Of a stretch of DNA of 64,000 bases, positions 11,640 to 22,371 are shown in pieces. Numbering within the stretch: position 1 is the first letter of the stretch; the number at the start of each line of letters is the position of its first letter. Source of the DNA: Sarcophilus harrisii (Eukaryota > Chordata > Mammalia > Dasyuromorphia > Dasyuridae); the NCBI RefSeq assembly GCF_902635505.1, contig NC_045427.1, positions 621,295,165-621,359,164 on the forward strand. The letters are read 5' to 3'. Made by a program: the position numbers and the translations under genes. The notes under the pieces were generated by a model. That model ran no database searches, was not told where the DNA came from, and saw nothing but the letters and a program-made list of their open reading frames with translations.

Positions 11640-12020
11640 GAAATCCCCAACAAGTACTGGCCCAGCCTCAGTTTCCACAATAACAAAGAATGCAGGGTCA
11701 TCATTTCTTAATGTATCCCATTATTCTTTACCTCCTTAAACTATTTCTGGTACAATTTCAAGATATCTCTTGCTATTCTGGTTACCCACTCTCTACATAC
11801 AGTTCAATCTGTCAGTTTCCTTCCTAAAATGTAGAACTTGTGACTAAATACAAAGTTCCAGTTGTAGTCTGACAAAGGTAGAATATGGCGGCAACATAAC
11901 CTCACTCATTCTGTACACTGTGCTTTTATTAATGGATACCTTAATAGTTTATTGGTGGCAACTCTATCACATTGACACCTCATGCTAAATTTGTTGCCCA
12001 TTAAAATTTGTGGGTACTTT
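11640..12020 (-). repeat. CR1/L3-type LINE fragment
   Basis: 'tcagtttccttcctaaaatg', 'agttccagttgtagtctgac' and 'gtagaatatggcggcaac' parallel the antisense CR1 phrases about a tcctaaaatgtgg motif and a ccagatgtggtctgac motif. Other pieces of the same kind lie at 19,190, 20,640, 37,745, 44,960 and 53,020. Confidence 0.65.
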
Positions 12021-12124
12021 ATGGAAACTATTATCAATACTTCCATCATCTTTAATTATTTTAATTTAAATTTTAAATTCAAAAGAACAAATGTATATTT
12101 ACTAAATTGAATTAATGTTGAGTT

Positions 12125-12375
12125 ATTTAATTAAATCTGAGAAGCTGCTTGGCAACAAGTTGGAGAGAGTGGCTTCTGTGATGCTCCAAGGACCTGAATT
12201 CAAATTTTGCTTCTGATATATAATGGCTATATGACTCTTAGGCAAATCATTTAACTTCTCAGTACTTCTGGCAATTCTAAGATGATCAGTTGCACAGAAA
12301 TTGCTCATGTGCATTGGTAGAAGGTATTTTCTTAAACAAGAGTTCCCTATACCAGTGAAATCATCCATTTACTAT
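12125..12375 (+). repeat. SINE of the long-tailed type
   Basis: 'gacctgaattcaaattttgc', 'aggcaaatcatttaacttc', 'cagttgcacagaaattgc', 'gtgcattggtagaaggta' and 'gagttccctataccagtg' follow the full order of this SINE, so nearly the whole unit is present. The 81-codon minus-strand frame over it is a shadow of the SINE. Confidence 0.75.
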
Positions 12376-12606
12376 CCCTTGCCTAAATTTAATCTAAGAA
12401 TTGGTCCATCATTTTAGATGTAGGACATTATTTTGACTCCCAATTCGGTCATTTTACTTATTGAGCATCCCCTTCTTTGAGTCATATATAGATGATAAGT
12501 ATGATGTGTATATTTTTATTAAATACATTAATGAATTAATGTCACATAACTACAGGGACAAGGAAAGAGGCTCATCCTACTAGAGACACACCTATGTTAG
12601 ACACTT

Positions 12607-12650
12607 TTTTGTTTGTTTGTTTGTTTGCTTGTTTGTTTGTTGTTGTTTTT
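12607..12650. repeat. (TTTG)n microsatellite
   Basis: Runs of gttt units with one gctt interruption, ending in gttgttgtttttt. Confidence 0.9.
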
Positions 12651-12804
12651 TAACATTTTTCCCCTTTTCTTTTTTAGGTAAACACAATTGTGGTGGGGGA
12701 TGAGAGAGTAGACATTAGAAAATTATTATTTTTATGAATAAAACATCCGTGTTTTTTAAGACAATTGATCTTGGAAAGTCATGATAGACAAGATACTAAA
12801 AATT

Positions 12805-12965
12805 AATCCAGTTCAGTAGTGTCAAACTCTAATGGAAATGGATCAATTTAGGAAACAACAAATTAACATTACCTATGTTGCATTTTTTCTTTATTTTTTA
12901 AACATTTCTGAATTATACTTAAATCTGGTTAATATCATATTTGGGATTTTATGGCCATTTTGACA
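12805..12965 (+). repeat. Unnamed dispersed repeat, copy 1
   Basis: 'gtgtcaaactctaatgga', 'attaacattacctatgttgc' and 'aaacatttctgaattatac' recur in the same order at 32,055-32,215, and in reverse at 51,870-52,680 around an L1. I know the 'gtgtcaaactc' start as that of a widespread marsupial repeat but cannot assign its class. Confidence 0.6.
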
Positions 12966-13370
12966 CCTTTAACCTAGTTAATTTTATTTATGAAGTAAAA
13001 CAGTTCTAAAGAAGTTAAATGATTCCCTAATTCCCCACTAGTGTCATACAAATTCAAAAAAAGCACAGAATAGAATTCACATTTCCTACCTCCCAAACCA
13101 AGTACCAGTATTTCTCTTAAAATTTCTTTTATTTTTAAAATGATTTCTTTTAAAAATTTCTTCTATATCATCTTGATAGAGTTCTCAGTACCTCTATTTT
13201 CCCTCTCCCTAATGTACATTGTAACCATTCCATGCATTTTCCCTGTCTTCAGAACACCTGTCAGTTACCTGAGGCCAGATAAGCTATTCCCACTATCTAG
13301 AATCTGCCAGTGGGAGAAAAAAAAAAAAAAAACACAATGAGAAACCCAAAGATAAGAGGTTTTGCTCATG
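12966..13370. other. Unassigned DNA
   Basis: Repeat-free in appearance. It contains an A-run at about 13,316-13,332 and no supportable gene. Confidence 0.4.
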
Positions 13371-13374
13371 GCTC

Positions 13375-13575
13375 ACCCATTAGGTTCTATTGATTCACTG
13401 TCAAGTACTCTATCCATTAGTCTAACTACTCCCTATTTCCCACAATAAGACCTCAAATATCTATGACCTTTCCCAGAAACTTGAAATTACAGGATTATAG
13501 ATTTAGAGCTGGAAGAAATTACATTCACTTACTTTCAGCCTTTAGAACAAGTGGTAAAGCCTTAGAGGCAGAGGC
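13375..13575 (-). repeat. SINE remnants, reverse
   Basis: 'gtcaagtactctatccatta' is the reverse complement of a SINE head; 'gatttagagctggaagaaat' is the start wording of the common reverse SINE unit. Both are diverged. Confidence 0.5.
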
Positions 13576-13824
13576 AAGACAAGGAAATGGAATCTGGGAA
13601 GTTGAAGTTTTTTTGTTGAAAGAATGGGAAGATCTATTGTAGAATTTCTTTGATATATTCTATTGGATTTCTTTGCTACAGTATCAAGAGAAGATAAGGG
13701 GTCCAAGTGCAGTGGATCCAATTTGTATGGATTAACTTCTTAAATTCAGACTGTTAATCTCACTTTACCTTCTCATTTTTAGATTGGATTCAATTGACAA
13801 GTGACTATAATCGACACTTTCATT

Positions 13825-14275
13825 TGTTTACTTAACGGTTAGAGCCTACTATATGCAAGGGGCTACAAAATTCTGGTTACAAAAAAAGAGGCTAAGGATA
13901 AAAATAAAATAAGCTGTGGTAAGAAAAAAAGGAGTGTTTGAAATAAAGTATTCCAGGAAAATTTGAGGGGGGAGAAAATGCTTTTGTCTGGGGGAAAGGA
14001 ATAAGGCTTCATGGAAAGGGTTGAACCTGACATGAAATTTGAAAGAAGAGAAGGAGTTGGGGAATTAAAATGAGAAAGAAGTATATTTCAGTCAGGTGGC
14101 ATGACCTGCCTTGTACAAATGTTTGAAGGTGGGAGATGACAGCATGTCAAGTTTCGGTAATAGCTAATCATCTGTTTTGACTGAAATACAGAGAACATAA
14201 AGAGGAGTAGTGTTAAGACAGAAATGATAACTTGGGACTAGACCAGCAAGCGTCTTAAATACTAAGCCAGTCAAT
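13825..14275 (+). repeat. Ancient LINE-like repeat, third copy
   Basis: 'cctactatatgcaaggggct', 'ggcttcatggaaagggttg', 'acctgacatgaaatttgaa' and 'gaccagcaagcgtcttaaat' follow the order of the repeat family seen at 3,150. Confidence 0.55.
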
Positions 14276-14640
14276 TAACAGCAAGCATTTATTAAATGTT
14301 TACTATTTGCCAAGTATTATACTAAGATCAAGAATACAAACACAAGTAAAAGAAAGCTCCTGTTTTCAAGGAACTGGTATTGTAATAAAAGAAGACAATA
14401 TATAAAAGCATGCTGCTGGGGTGGGGACAGAAAGGTACCTAGCAAGAGCATTGTAGAGAAATCCAGGGTGGCCTATGTCCCATTCTAAAGTAGTTTTAGG
14501 GAACAGTCAGCCAAGCAGAGGGAGAGGTTGCAGGAGTGAAGGATACAGCACTTGCAGTGAGTGAATTTGACAGTTTCAGTGAGGTTTAGGTTGAAGAGTT
14601 TGGGTAAAGATAAGGAGCACAGACCAGAAGAGGAATAATT
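14275..14640 (+). repeat. Ancient LINE-like repeat, fourth copy
   Basis: Restarts with 'gcatttattaaatgtttac' and 'ctcctgttttcaaggaac', the 5' phrases of the same family, immediately after the third copy. Head-to-tail neighbours may reflect two insertions or an old duplication. Confidence 0.5.
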
Positions 14641-14753
14641 ATGCCTCTCCCAGCATCATATAACCTTGCACGTGCAGACCGAAAGAACTAATTCTGAATA
14701 GCAGCACAAAGATGAATGAAATTTGGACAGTGCCTTCGTGCTCACAGGTGAGT

Positions 14754-14945
14754 AGATCCCAACTTTATTTATTTTTATTTATTTAATAGCCTTTTATTTA
14801 CAGGTTATATGCATGGGTAACTTTACAGCATTAACAATTGCCAAACCTCTTGTTCCAAATTTTCACCTCTTACCCCCCACCCCCTCCCCCAGATGGCAGG
14901 ATGACCAGTAGATGTTAAATATATTAAAATAAGATCCCAACTTTA
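14754..14945 (-). mobile_element. Short L1 3' end with perfect 14-bp target-site duplication
   Basis: agatcccaacttta occurs at 14,754-14,767 and at 14,932-14,945. Between them are a T-rich tail, 'aatagccttttatttacagg' and about 165 bp of L1 3' end in reverse. This is a complete record of one 5'-truncated insertion made by target-primed reverse transcription, and the perfect duplication suggests that it is recent. Confidence 0.95.
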
Positions 14946-15054
14946 ACATAAAGTTGAAAGTCAAGAAATAGGCTGGAAAACAACTGCAAAGCAAAACCTC
15001 AAAGAAAAATGTTGATTGAACCCCAAACCAATAAGAATTCCTGATTGAGGTGGT

Positions 15055-15080
15055 TTTGTTTGTTTGTTTGTTTGTTTGGC
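15055..15080. repeat. (TTTG)n microsatellite
   Basis: About six uninterrupted gttt units starting at 15,056. Confidence 0.9.
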
Positions 15081-15099
15081 TTTGTTTTTTAAAAGAGAG

Positions 15100-15560
15100 A
15101 TAATAGTGATAGAAGAAAAATTGGGGAAAGAAATGAGTGATGCAAGAAAATTATGAAAAGAGAATTATCAGCTTGATAAAAGGAGCACTAAAATGCTGTA
15201 CAAAATAACATTTGGAAAATGGTGAAAGAAGCAAACTTTCGAGGACAGACAGGATAAAAAGAAACAGGAAAAAAAAACAGAAGAAAATAGAATGGAAGGA
15301 AATACATAGTAAATCATAACTGTGAATATGAATGGGATGAACTCACTCAAGTAGCTAGCAGAATGGATTAGAACCCAGAATCCAACAATATGTTGTTTAT
15401 AAGAGACACACTCAAAATAAAAAGATATGGAATTAAAATAAAGAACTGGAATACATTATGCTGTAGTTAAAGTGAAAAAGCCAGGAGCAGGAATTATAAT
15501 CTTAGAGAAGGCAAAAGCAAAAATAGACTTAGTTTTAAAAGCATTTTCCTGAAAAGGTAA
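15100..15560 (+). repeat. L1 ORF2 5' fragment
   Basis: 'tgtgaatatgaatgggatga', 'ccagaatccaacaatatgtt' and 'aagcaaaaatagacttagtt' correspond to the start of marsupial L1 ORF2 (V-N-M-N-G-M-N-S) and its endonuclease region. It appears to belong to the same L1 as 15,785-16,665, with the middle of ORF2 missing and a SINE between. Confidence 0.7.
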
Positions 15561-15785
15561 AAGGCAGTGAAGTGATGGAGTAGCTAGAGTGCTGGGTCTA
15601 GAGCCAGGATGACTTGAGTCCAAATTAGACTCAGACACTTATTTTATGTGTGACCCCTTTACCTCTGTTTGCCTTAATCCATTATAGAAGAAAATGACAA
15701 ACTAATCTATTAATCAAGAAAATCTTGTATGAGGTCATAAAGAGTTAGAAACAACTGAACAACAACTATAATCAATTAAGTAATG
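15560..15785 (+). mobile_element. Marsupial SINE inside L1
   Basis: 'gtgctgggtctagagccagg', 'ctcagacacttattttatg' and 'gaaacaactgaacaacaact' give head, core and tail of the SINE with the longer tail. Flanked on both sides by L1 text. Confidence 0.75.
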
Positions 15786-16665
15786 TAAAAAAATTAAAGC
15801 AAGTTTCTGTGATAATCACCTAATTTCTCAAATATGTAGGGAAATGAGTCAAATTTAGAAAAATAAGACCCAATTCTCAATTGATAAACAGATAAAGATG
15901 GAATAGGTAGATTCCAGAAGAAGAAATTAAAGTTACTATAGCCATAGGAAAAATGCTCTAAATAATTTTTGATTAGAGAAATAGTAATTAAAGCAACTCT
16001 GAGGCACCACTTCCTATCTAGCAGTAATGAGACATGCCAGAGGAGATGAGGGAAAAAATGGTACAATAACGAACTATTGATGAAGATGTGAACTGGAACA
16101 ACTATCTTGCAGAACAATTTGGATAAAATTTTCCATACCCTTTGATTCAGCAATACCACTACTAAGTCTGTACTCTACTGAGATCAAATAAAAAGGACAA
16201 AAGATGTTCAAAATATTTATACCAATTTTTTTGTGGCAGAGAATTGGAAATTGAAAAGATGTTCATTAATTAGGGAATGACTAAACAAGGTGTAGCATAT
16301 TATTGTGATGAAATGTTATTGTGCTATAAAAATGATTAGGGGTGTGGTTTCAGAAAAAATGGCAAGAAACAAACTGATTCAAAGTGAAGTGACAAAGACT
16401 GGAAGACAGACCATTGTTATAATGTTGATCAACAGTTAAATATTTTGCTAATCAATACAATAATCTGAGACAATTCCAAGTCCAGATCTCTGTTCACCAC
16501 CAGAGAGAGAACTGAAGAACACTGAGTGCAAATTGAAGAATATTTTTCTTGTGTTTTCTTTGCAACATAGCTGATATAGAAATGATTTACATGATTTCAT
16601 ATGTTCATCATTTCCCTTGCTTTCTCAATATGTATGGAAATGGTGGGAGTGAGGAAGATAATTTA
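15785..16665 (+). mobile_element. L1 ORF2 end and 3' UTR, old
   Basis: Runs through 'taattaaagcaactctgagg', 'gtgaactggaacaactatc', 'attggaaattgaaaagatg' and 'agagaactgaagaac' in the order of the marsupial L1 3' part. The many differences from the other copies make it one of the older L1s here. The opposite-strand 121-codon frame at 15,794-16,159 is a shadow. Confidence 0.8.
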
Positions 16666-16667
16666 GA

Positions 16668-16959
16668 ACTCAAAATTTATTATTTTTATTTTCAAAATAC
16701 ATGCATAGATGGTTTTCAACATTCACCCTTGCAAAACCTTGTGTTCCAATTTTTTTTCTTCCTTTTCTTCCCACCACCCCCTCCTAGATGGCAAATAACT
16801 CAATATATGTTACACATGTGCAAATCTTCTATACATATTTCCACAATTATCCTGCTGCATGAGAAAATCAGATCAAAAAGGAAAAAAAATGAGAAAGAAC
16901 AAAATGCAAGCAAACAACAACAAAAAAGTGAAAATACTATGTTGTGATCCATACTCAGT
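16668..16959 (-). mobile_element. L1 3' end, left half, split by an LTR
   Basis: 'tttattttcaaaatacatgc', 'attcacccttgcaaaacctt' and 'aacaacaacaaaaaagtg' are the reverse of the L1 3' end that closes with aataaaaagctatttt. The text stops in the middle of the 3' UTR at the LTR and resumes at 17,459. Confidence 0.85.
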
Positions 16960-17458
16960 TGTTAGAATTCTTACAAGGTGCTAAGTCAGTTATCTAATTT
17001 AGCATGGTACTTAACAGTTCTCTAGCTCACTAATGTATTTAGTACTCATTGGAGTTCTACAAGATTCACAAGTCAGAGAAGAGTCCAAGATATTCACAAG
17101 TCAAAGAGGAGTCCAGGAGATTCACAAGACAGAAAGGACAAGCCCACTAACCCACAAGCCCATTCTCAGAGGTGGAGTCAGATTCATTCCAACTTTTATC
17201 TTTGTGCTGGCTAGAGGCTTTGGATTCATAGAGAGCTAGAGGCTGAAGCTGGCAGAGGCAAAGGACTAGCTACAAGTGCTCTCGGAACCAAAGAAAACTA
17301 ACTGGGCTCTTTGGAAGAGAAAATAAAGGATCTGGACTTTAACAGCTGGCTGCATTTGAGGTAATTATTACTCTGAACTGAACCTAAGGCTGCTTCCAGA
17401 AGCTCCCCAAGAAACCTGTTCACAGAGAACAATACACTTTAGAGAAGAGAACATTACA
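16960..17458 (+). mobile_element. Solo LTR, 499 bp, inserted in an L1
   Basis: Begins tgttagaattc and ends gaacattaca (TG...CA), with a polyadenylation-type 'aaaataaagg' near 17,320. The six bases before it (ctcagt) and after it (cttggt) match at four of six, a decayed duplication compatible with a class II element. U3 holds about three tandem units of roughly 30 bp built on 'attcacaagtca' with 'gagtcca' (about 17,066-17,132). No internal retroviral sequence adjoins, so it is a solo LTR of uncertain family. Confidence 0.7.
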
Positions 17459-17785
17459 CTTGGTGCCCACAGTACTCTTTCTGGATGCAGATGGCTTTTT
17501 CCATCACAAGATCATTGGAACTGCCCTGAATCACCTCACTGTTGAAAAGAGCCATGTCCATCAGAATTGGTCATCATATAAATCTTGTTACTGTGTACAA
17601 TGTTTTCTTGGTTCTACTCACTTCACTTAGCATCACTTCATGTAAGTCTCTTCATACCTTTCTGAAATCATCCTGCCAATCAGTTTGTATAGAACAATAA
17701 TATTCTGTAACATTCATGTACCATAATTTTTTTTAGCCATTCTTTAATTGAAAGGCATCCACTTAGTTTTCAGGAACTCAAAATT
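17459..17785 (-). mobile_element. L1 3' region, right half, beyond the solo LTR
   Basis: 'ggatgcagatggctttttcc', 'catcagaattggtcatcata' and 'cacttcacttagcatcact' continue the minus-strand L1 from 16,959. The L1 therefore predates the LTR. Confidence 0.85.
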
Positions 17786-18170
17786 TAAAAAGAGAAGAAT
17801 GTTAAAGATAGATAATAGATTTTTTTTAAAGTTTTCAATGAAAGAATATTTTAAAAGTGAATATCATGAGTAAATCATGTTTAGTATATATTATTAAGTA
17901 ATTAACCAATTCTTATATTATATGAATAATAAACTATAACAATCATGCATTTATTTATTAAATATTTTTTAATACTTACAGGCATCATGGTATAGTGAAA
18001 GTATTATTGAATTAGAAGTCAAAGGTTCAGGGTTTAAATATGCTAACTTAGAAAGGATGGCAATGCGGAAAGAGTTCCACTGGAATTGGAATTAGTAGAA
18101 ACCTCAGTTCAAATCTAGCATTGAAAAGTACTTTGTAATTGATTTGGTAACAATAATAGTAATAATTATA
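17786..18170. other. AT-rich DNA with SINE scraps
   Basis: 'catcatggtatagtgaaag' and 'gaattagaagtcaaaggttc' at 17,985-18,060, and 'ctcagttcaaatctagc' at about 18,100, look like MIR or SINE cores. Otherwise unassigned. Confidence 0.4.
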
Positions 18171-18415
18171 ATATTTTTGTTCAATTGTGTCTGTTTGTGA
18201 TCTCATGAACTATAGCAGGGCAATACTATCCATGAGATTTTCATGGGAAAGATACTGAAGCTTTTTCCTTCTCTAGTAGATTAAAACTAACAGGTAAAAT
18301 GACATGCCCAGGATCACATAAGTAGATGAATGTTTTGAAGTAGGATTAGAAGCTAGGATTTCTTGATTCCAAATTCAATTCTCTATCCATTTTTGACAGC
18401 CCCAAATTCATGTCC
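18170..18415 (-). repeat. Marsupial SINE with longer tail, reverse
   Basis: 'ttgtgtctgtttgtgatctc', 'gggaaagatactgaagc' and 'atgacatgcccaggatcac' through to 'attctctatccatttttgac' are the reverse of the SINE type at 11,247. Confidence 0.65.
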
Positions 18416-18589
18416 ACAGAGTTGTAGTCCAACACAGATAGGTCTATGCACTCTTTTTCTGTTAAAAGTCTCCAACTACTTATGAGATTAGTTTTTATGT
18501 AACTATATTTTATGTAACTATATTCACGACTCAAAATTGTCCAGTCTCAGTCTCCCCTCTCATTTACACTGTAATATATCTTGAATGTA

Positions 18590-18722
18590 CTTAGTTGTTC
18601 ACCTATTGTGTCTTTGAGGGCAGGCATTTTTTTTTTTTTTTTTTTTTTGCCTTTGTATCTTCAATGCTTAGCACAGTAAATGACCCATAGTAAGTGCTTA
18701 ACAAATACTTAATGACTAACTA
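18590..18722 (+). repeat. L2-type 3' end with internal T-run
   Basis: 'gtctttgagggcaggcat', a run of more than 20 T, then 'cttcaatgcttagcacagta' and 'agtgcttaacaaatactt'. This is the L2 tail wording, broken by an expanded T tract. Confidence 0.65.
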
Positions 18723-19069
18723 ATCTCGTGTCATCTATACTGATTCTACATAAGGCTCCATGAAGGCATTCATGTACTTCTAGATTCTAAAAGCCTGGTA
18801 ATAGATGACTTGCTCCCTTAGTAATTTGATAATTTACTCTCTGAAATATTTCTCTGCTCTAAATCAGGGTTTGGCACTCTAGCACATAGAAAGCTCAATG
18901 CTGCACAATCTCAGGACAATTGAGACTGTGGATTGTAAACCCCAATGACTAGTCTACTAGCCCCCATGAAGACTTGAATAAAACTATGCATTCTCCAGAT
19001 AATTCACAAGACAAGAAATTCTCATCAAATTCTAAGACCAAATGCTTTTCTGAATATGGGGTATATGTA

Positions 19070-19150
19070 CATTAAGAGAGAGGGAAGACAGAGACAGAGA
19101 CAAAAACAGAGAGATAGAGACAGGGACAGACATAGACTCAGACACCCACA
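19070..19150. repeat. (GAGACA)-like purine-rich low complexity
   Basis: 'agagacagagacaaaaacag' and variants over about 80 bp. Confidence 0.8.
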
Positions 19151-19189
19151 GAGATGGTTTTAATGCAAAGACTTCTTATGATAGAATAT

Positions 19190-19665
19190 CTCATATACAC
19201 TGAAACAACTTATTCCATTTTGGCCCAGCTCTAATAGAAAGTTCTTTCTTACATTGAGCAGAAATATCCTTTTTCTGAAAAATCTACTCATCATTTTTAA
19301 TTCTATTCTCTGTAACCAAGTAAAACAAGTTGGATACCTCTTTCAACATAGCTCCTTAAGTACTTAAAGGAAAGTGTAATGTCAATTCTCTAAGAATTCT
19401 CTTCTGGAGATCTCCTAACATCCAAAGTTCTTTTACTTGCTCTTTAGGAGGTATGATCTCTAGCCCTCAGACAACCTGGCTGCCCTTTTCTAGGTGTCCT
19501 TCAAGTTGTCCATGATTTTCATTAAATGTGACCCCCAGCAATGAATGAAATGTGCCAGATGTGATGTGATCAGATTAGTTGGCTAATCATCACCTTTATT
19601 CCGAATGCTATCTGTAGTAATGCAGTCCATGACTTGGATTTCTGGAAAGCTATTGTTGTGACACT
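19190..19665 (-). repeat. CR1/L3-type LINE, 3' part, reverse
   Basis: 'gcccagctctaatagaaagt', 'caacctggctgcccttttct', 'gtccttcaagttgtccatga' and 'aatgtgccagatgtgatgtg' are the antisense CR1 phrases in order. The copy appears to resume at 20,640 after an L1 insertion. Confidence 0.7.
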
Positions 19666-19929
19666 TGTGCTTGTTTTTGTTTGTTTGTTTGTTGTTACTT
19701 TTATATGGGGGACAGAGGCATTTTCTTTGTCACCTTATAATTTTGTTTGTTAAAAGAAAGAAAAGATAAATGTTTCATACAAGAAAACCAATTCTGGCCA
19801 GTATTTTTCATCTGAATTTTATTACTACTTAAAGTAACATTCATTTATATGACTAGAGTAATTGAGTTATTCTTTTGTTTCTTATTTGTTTGTTCTGCAT
19901 TAAATCACACACATTTGATATTTATTTGA

Positions 19930-20024
19930 ATTCTTCAAATTTGTTATTCCTTACAATCCATTTATAGTGATAAACCAAACTTTGTCCAAACATAATCCAT
20001 TTGTTGGGCATATGGTTTCTCTCT

Positions 20025-20058
<34 letters not shown>

Positions 20059-20340
20059 AAGCCAAATAGTACCTCTATAGGTATATTTGTATGAATAATT
20101 CTCTTATGGTCAATTACCTCACTGGGATATGAACTCAGTAGTATAAATAGGCAAAGGGTATGCATAAATTTGTATCTTTTCTTGAAGCAGCCCAAACTGT
20201 TTTCCAAAATAGGTTGCTAATTATAGTTCTACCAGCAGAAAATTAATGTATTTGTTTTCTCACATTTCCACTGACATTGAATTTTTTCCAAATTCTATCA
20301 TATTTTCAGGTCCTATTTATTTATACCCAAAGACCAAATG
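19930..20340 (-). repeat. L1 fragment, reverse, with a 27-bp T-run
   Basis: 'caaagggtatgcataaattt', 'agttctaccagcagaaaat' and 'catttccactgacattgaa' are diverged reverse phrases of the L1 region around the 'cattgttggtggaattgtg' motif. The T tract at about 20,029-20,056 sits inside it. Confidence 0.55.
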
Positions 20341-20449
20341 ACACTAATAATGTCATCCCCCTATAGATTAGTGTTAATGTCTCTTTTTATATTTATTTAG
20401 TCTATTTATTTTTTGTAGTTACTTCTTATACTCATGAAAAACAAATGTA

Positions 20450-20456
20450 CATATAC

Positions 20457-20492
<36 letters not shown>
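20450..20492. repeat. (TA)n microsatellite
   Basis: 'acatatacatat' followed by about 15 TA units. Confidence 0.95.
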
Positions 20493-20493
<1 letters not shown>

Positions 20494-20639
20494 TTGCCTC
20501 TCTTAGAATTTGACAAGACAGTTAAATTAAATAATCTTCAAAATTCTCTCCACTTTAAAAAAAAATTATGATTCTATTTTTACTGTAATTCTAATAATTC
20601 CAGATTCTGTTCATTCCTTTTTTAAAGTGTTATTGATAA

Positions 20640-20945
20640 TGTTATTTTTTGAAAATCCAGGTAGGAGATTTAAATTTACCCACACTAAATTGCATCTAGA
20701 TTAATTCCATCCATCATTCTAGCCTATTGAGATATTTTTCTCATCCATGTTAACTGATCCTTTCAACTTTGAATCAGCTGTAAATCTGATAAGCACCATC
20801 TGCCATCATCCCAAGTCACTGATAAAAATAGTTAAATGAATAGGGCCAAGGATATATCCCTGAGAAACTCTTTACAAGACCCTTATGTAGGTTTAGATCA
20901 ATTCATTAATTATTACTTTTGAGTCTCATGATTCAACTGATAAAA
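20640..20945 (-). repeat. CR1/L3-type LINE, continuation
   Basis: 'aaattgcatctagattaatt', 'tgaatcagctgtaaatctga', 'cccaagtcactgataaaaat' and 'gaatagggccaaggatatat' are the next phrases of the antisense CR1 series begun at 19,190, so both pieces probably come from one insertion. Confidence 0.7.
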
Positions 20946-21009
20946 TGATTACAAAGAAATTGGGGTTCAGTATAAGTGAAGATAAAATGAAATCATCTGG
21001 CTACCTATG

Positions 21010-21180
21010 CTCAGTAAAAGAATGCATAAGCATATATTAAGTGCTTACTAAGTATCAGGCACTAAGTAAGTACTGGAAATACAGCTACCAAAGGCAGAGT
21101 CCCTGTTCTCAAAAAGCTTACCTTCTGATAGAAAGAAGACCCATGGGAAATTAATGGTCAAGGAAGAAAAGTTTTGGCTT
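21010..21180 (+). repeat. LINE-like repeat, 5' module
   Basis: 'taagtgcttactaagtatca', 'ggcactaagtaagtactgg' and 'tccctgttctcaaaaagctt' match the first module of the family at 3,150. Confidence 0.65.
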
Positions 21181-22000
21181 TGAGAGTCACAGGGATGGTA
21201 GATGGACCATTAGGATAGTCGAATGACACAGTACCTTTTTAGAAGTAATAGAAATATTGATTTGCATTCACTCCTAGAGTAAGAGAAAGGAAAGAGATAT
21301 AGGGTATGAGAATGGTTGAATAATATACTCAGGCAACCTCAGGTAGAAAAAAATATTGAGATAATGAAGTTTGGTTGGAATTGGTGCCTAATTGGAATTG
21401 GTCAACTCTTCCATTTTGGTTCCATTGATCAGGAGAGGAGTTCCAAAGCTTCTCTAGGAGGGTCTCATTGAAGCAACAGGGTATGTCTTGAAATGATTTC
21501 AAATCAATTTTCCCAGATGAACTCTATCCAAATGGTCTAGGCCTTTTATCAATAAATATGATTATATAGAAGCTTCTGAAAGACTGGCTTTTCATCTTTC
21601 ATAATCCTTATATAATAAACACTAGTTTAAATATAATAGTTAATCAGGTCATTTTTTAAAAGAAATCAATAAAAAGTATGTTATAATTACCTTTTACCAA
21701 CCAAGATCTAGGAGAGGCTTCCTGTGGATTCCATCTCTCAGAGAGTTTTTGATGAACCATTTCATTCTTGTTTCCTAACCCTTTTCAATGTTGAACTTCC
21801 CTCCACACTGAACAATATTATGAGCAATACACTGAGCAAATGAGTGCTAGTTCTCATTTGTATATGTGGAAAGCAAAATTTTGACCCCATCTGCTCTACA
21901 CAGCTTCCAAAGCTATTAAAACAAATGCCAAACCACTATTTTGGAAGCAAATTTCCCTGGGACTTGAGTCCCTAATCATGTGCATTAAAATATCATTTCA
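21181..22000. other. Unassigned DNA
   Basis: No repeat or gene recognised. It lies just downstream, on the minus strand, of the unrecognised open frame at 22,009-22,227 and may be part of the same fossil. Confidence 0.4.
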
Positions 22001-22008
22001 ATGCTTTA

Positions 22009-22227
22009 TCATGACTTGTTCCTATCAAGTTGAAAAGACTTTGAAAATGAGTCCAGGTCTGTGGCTTTGGCATCCAAGAGCTTGACTGGTCCCATATGAA
22101 GAGATTCATCACCAGAAAGTTGGCCACCAAATAATGAATCTACTAGCCGCCTCATCCCAGGAGGATCACCTACTAAAGTGAAAATCTGCATCACTGGGTG
22201 GATGATGAAATCTTCAATGTCAGTGTT
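22009..22227 (-). pseudogene. Unrecognised protein-like open frame
   Basis: The minus strand is open from about 22,227 (after a stop) to a TGA at 22,009. It reads DIEDFIIHPVMQIFTLVGD, then PPGMRRLVDSLFGGQLSGDE, and ends in DLDSFSKSFQLDRNKS. Composition is protein-like: mixed hydrophobics, DPPG and GG turns and few repeats. That is unlike the low-complexity shadow frames elsewhere. There is no ATG at the natural start, no splice acceptor of quality and no partner exon in view. It could be a fragment of a processed pseudogene, an exon of an unknown gene or the remnant of a mobile element. No family is claimed. Confidence 0.3.
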
Positions 22228-22371
22228 AAAGGTTTATAGGAATACTAAGACCTAAAATTTTATTTTTCACTATTATTTTTGTCTTTAGTGGAATATCCCA
22301 CTTAATAGTGTCCTTTTTAATGCTTTGAAATATTGTTGCCATTATTACCATTCTTGTTCTTTTTCTCCTTT

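Noticed and set aside
16549-16947. 132-codon plus-strand frame
   Set aside because: Runs across two L1 3' ends in opposite orientations; the K/E/Q-rich end is the A-rich tail of a reversed L1.
17459-17473. 'ttggtgccca' after the solo LTR as a retroviral primer-binding site with internal sequence
   Set aside because: The text directly continues the interrupted L1 ('cccacagt ... ggatgcagatgg'), so it is host-side flank, not a primer-binding site.
18489-18525. Repeated YSYIK-coding words
   Set aside because: A two-copy 17-bp slippage repeat ('ttttatgtaactata') with no coding context.
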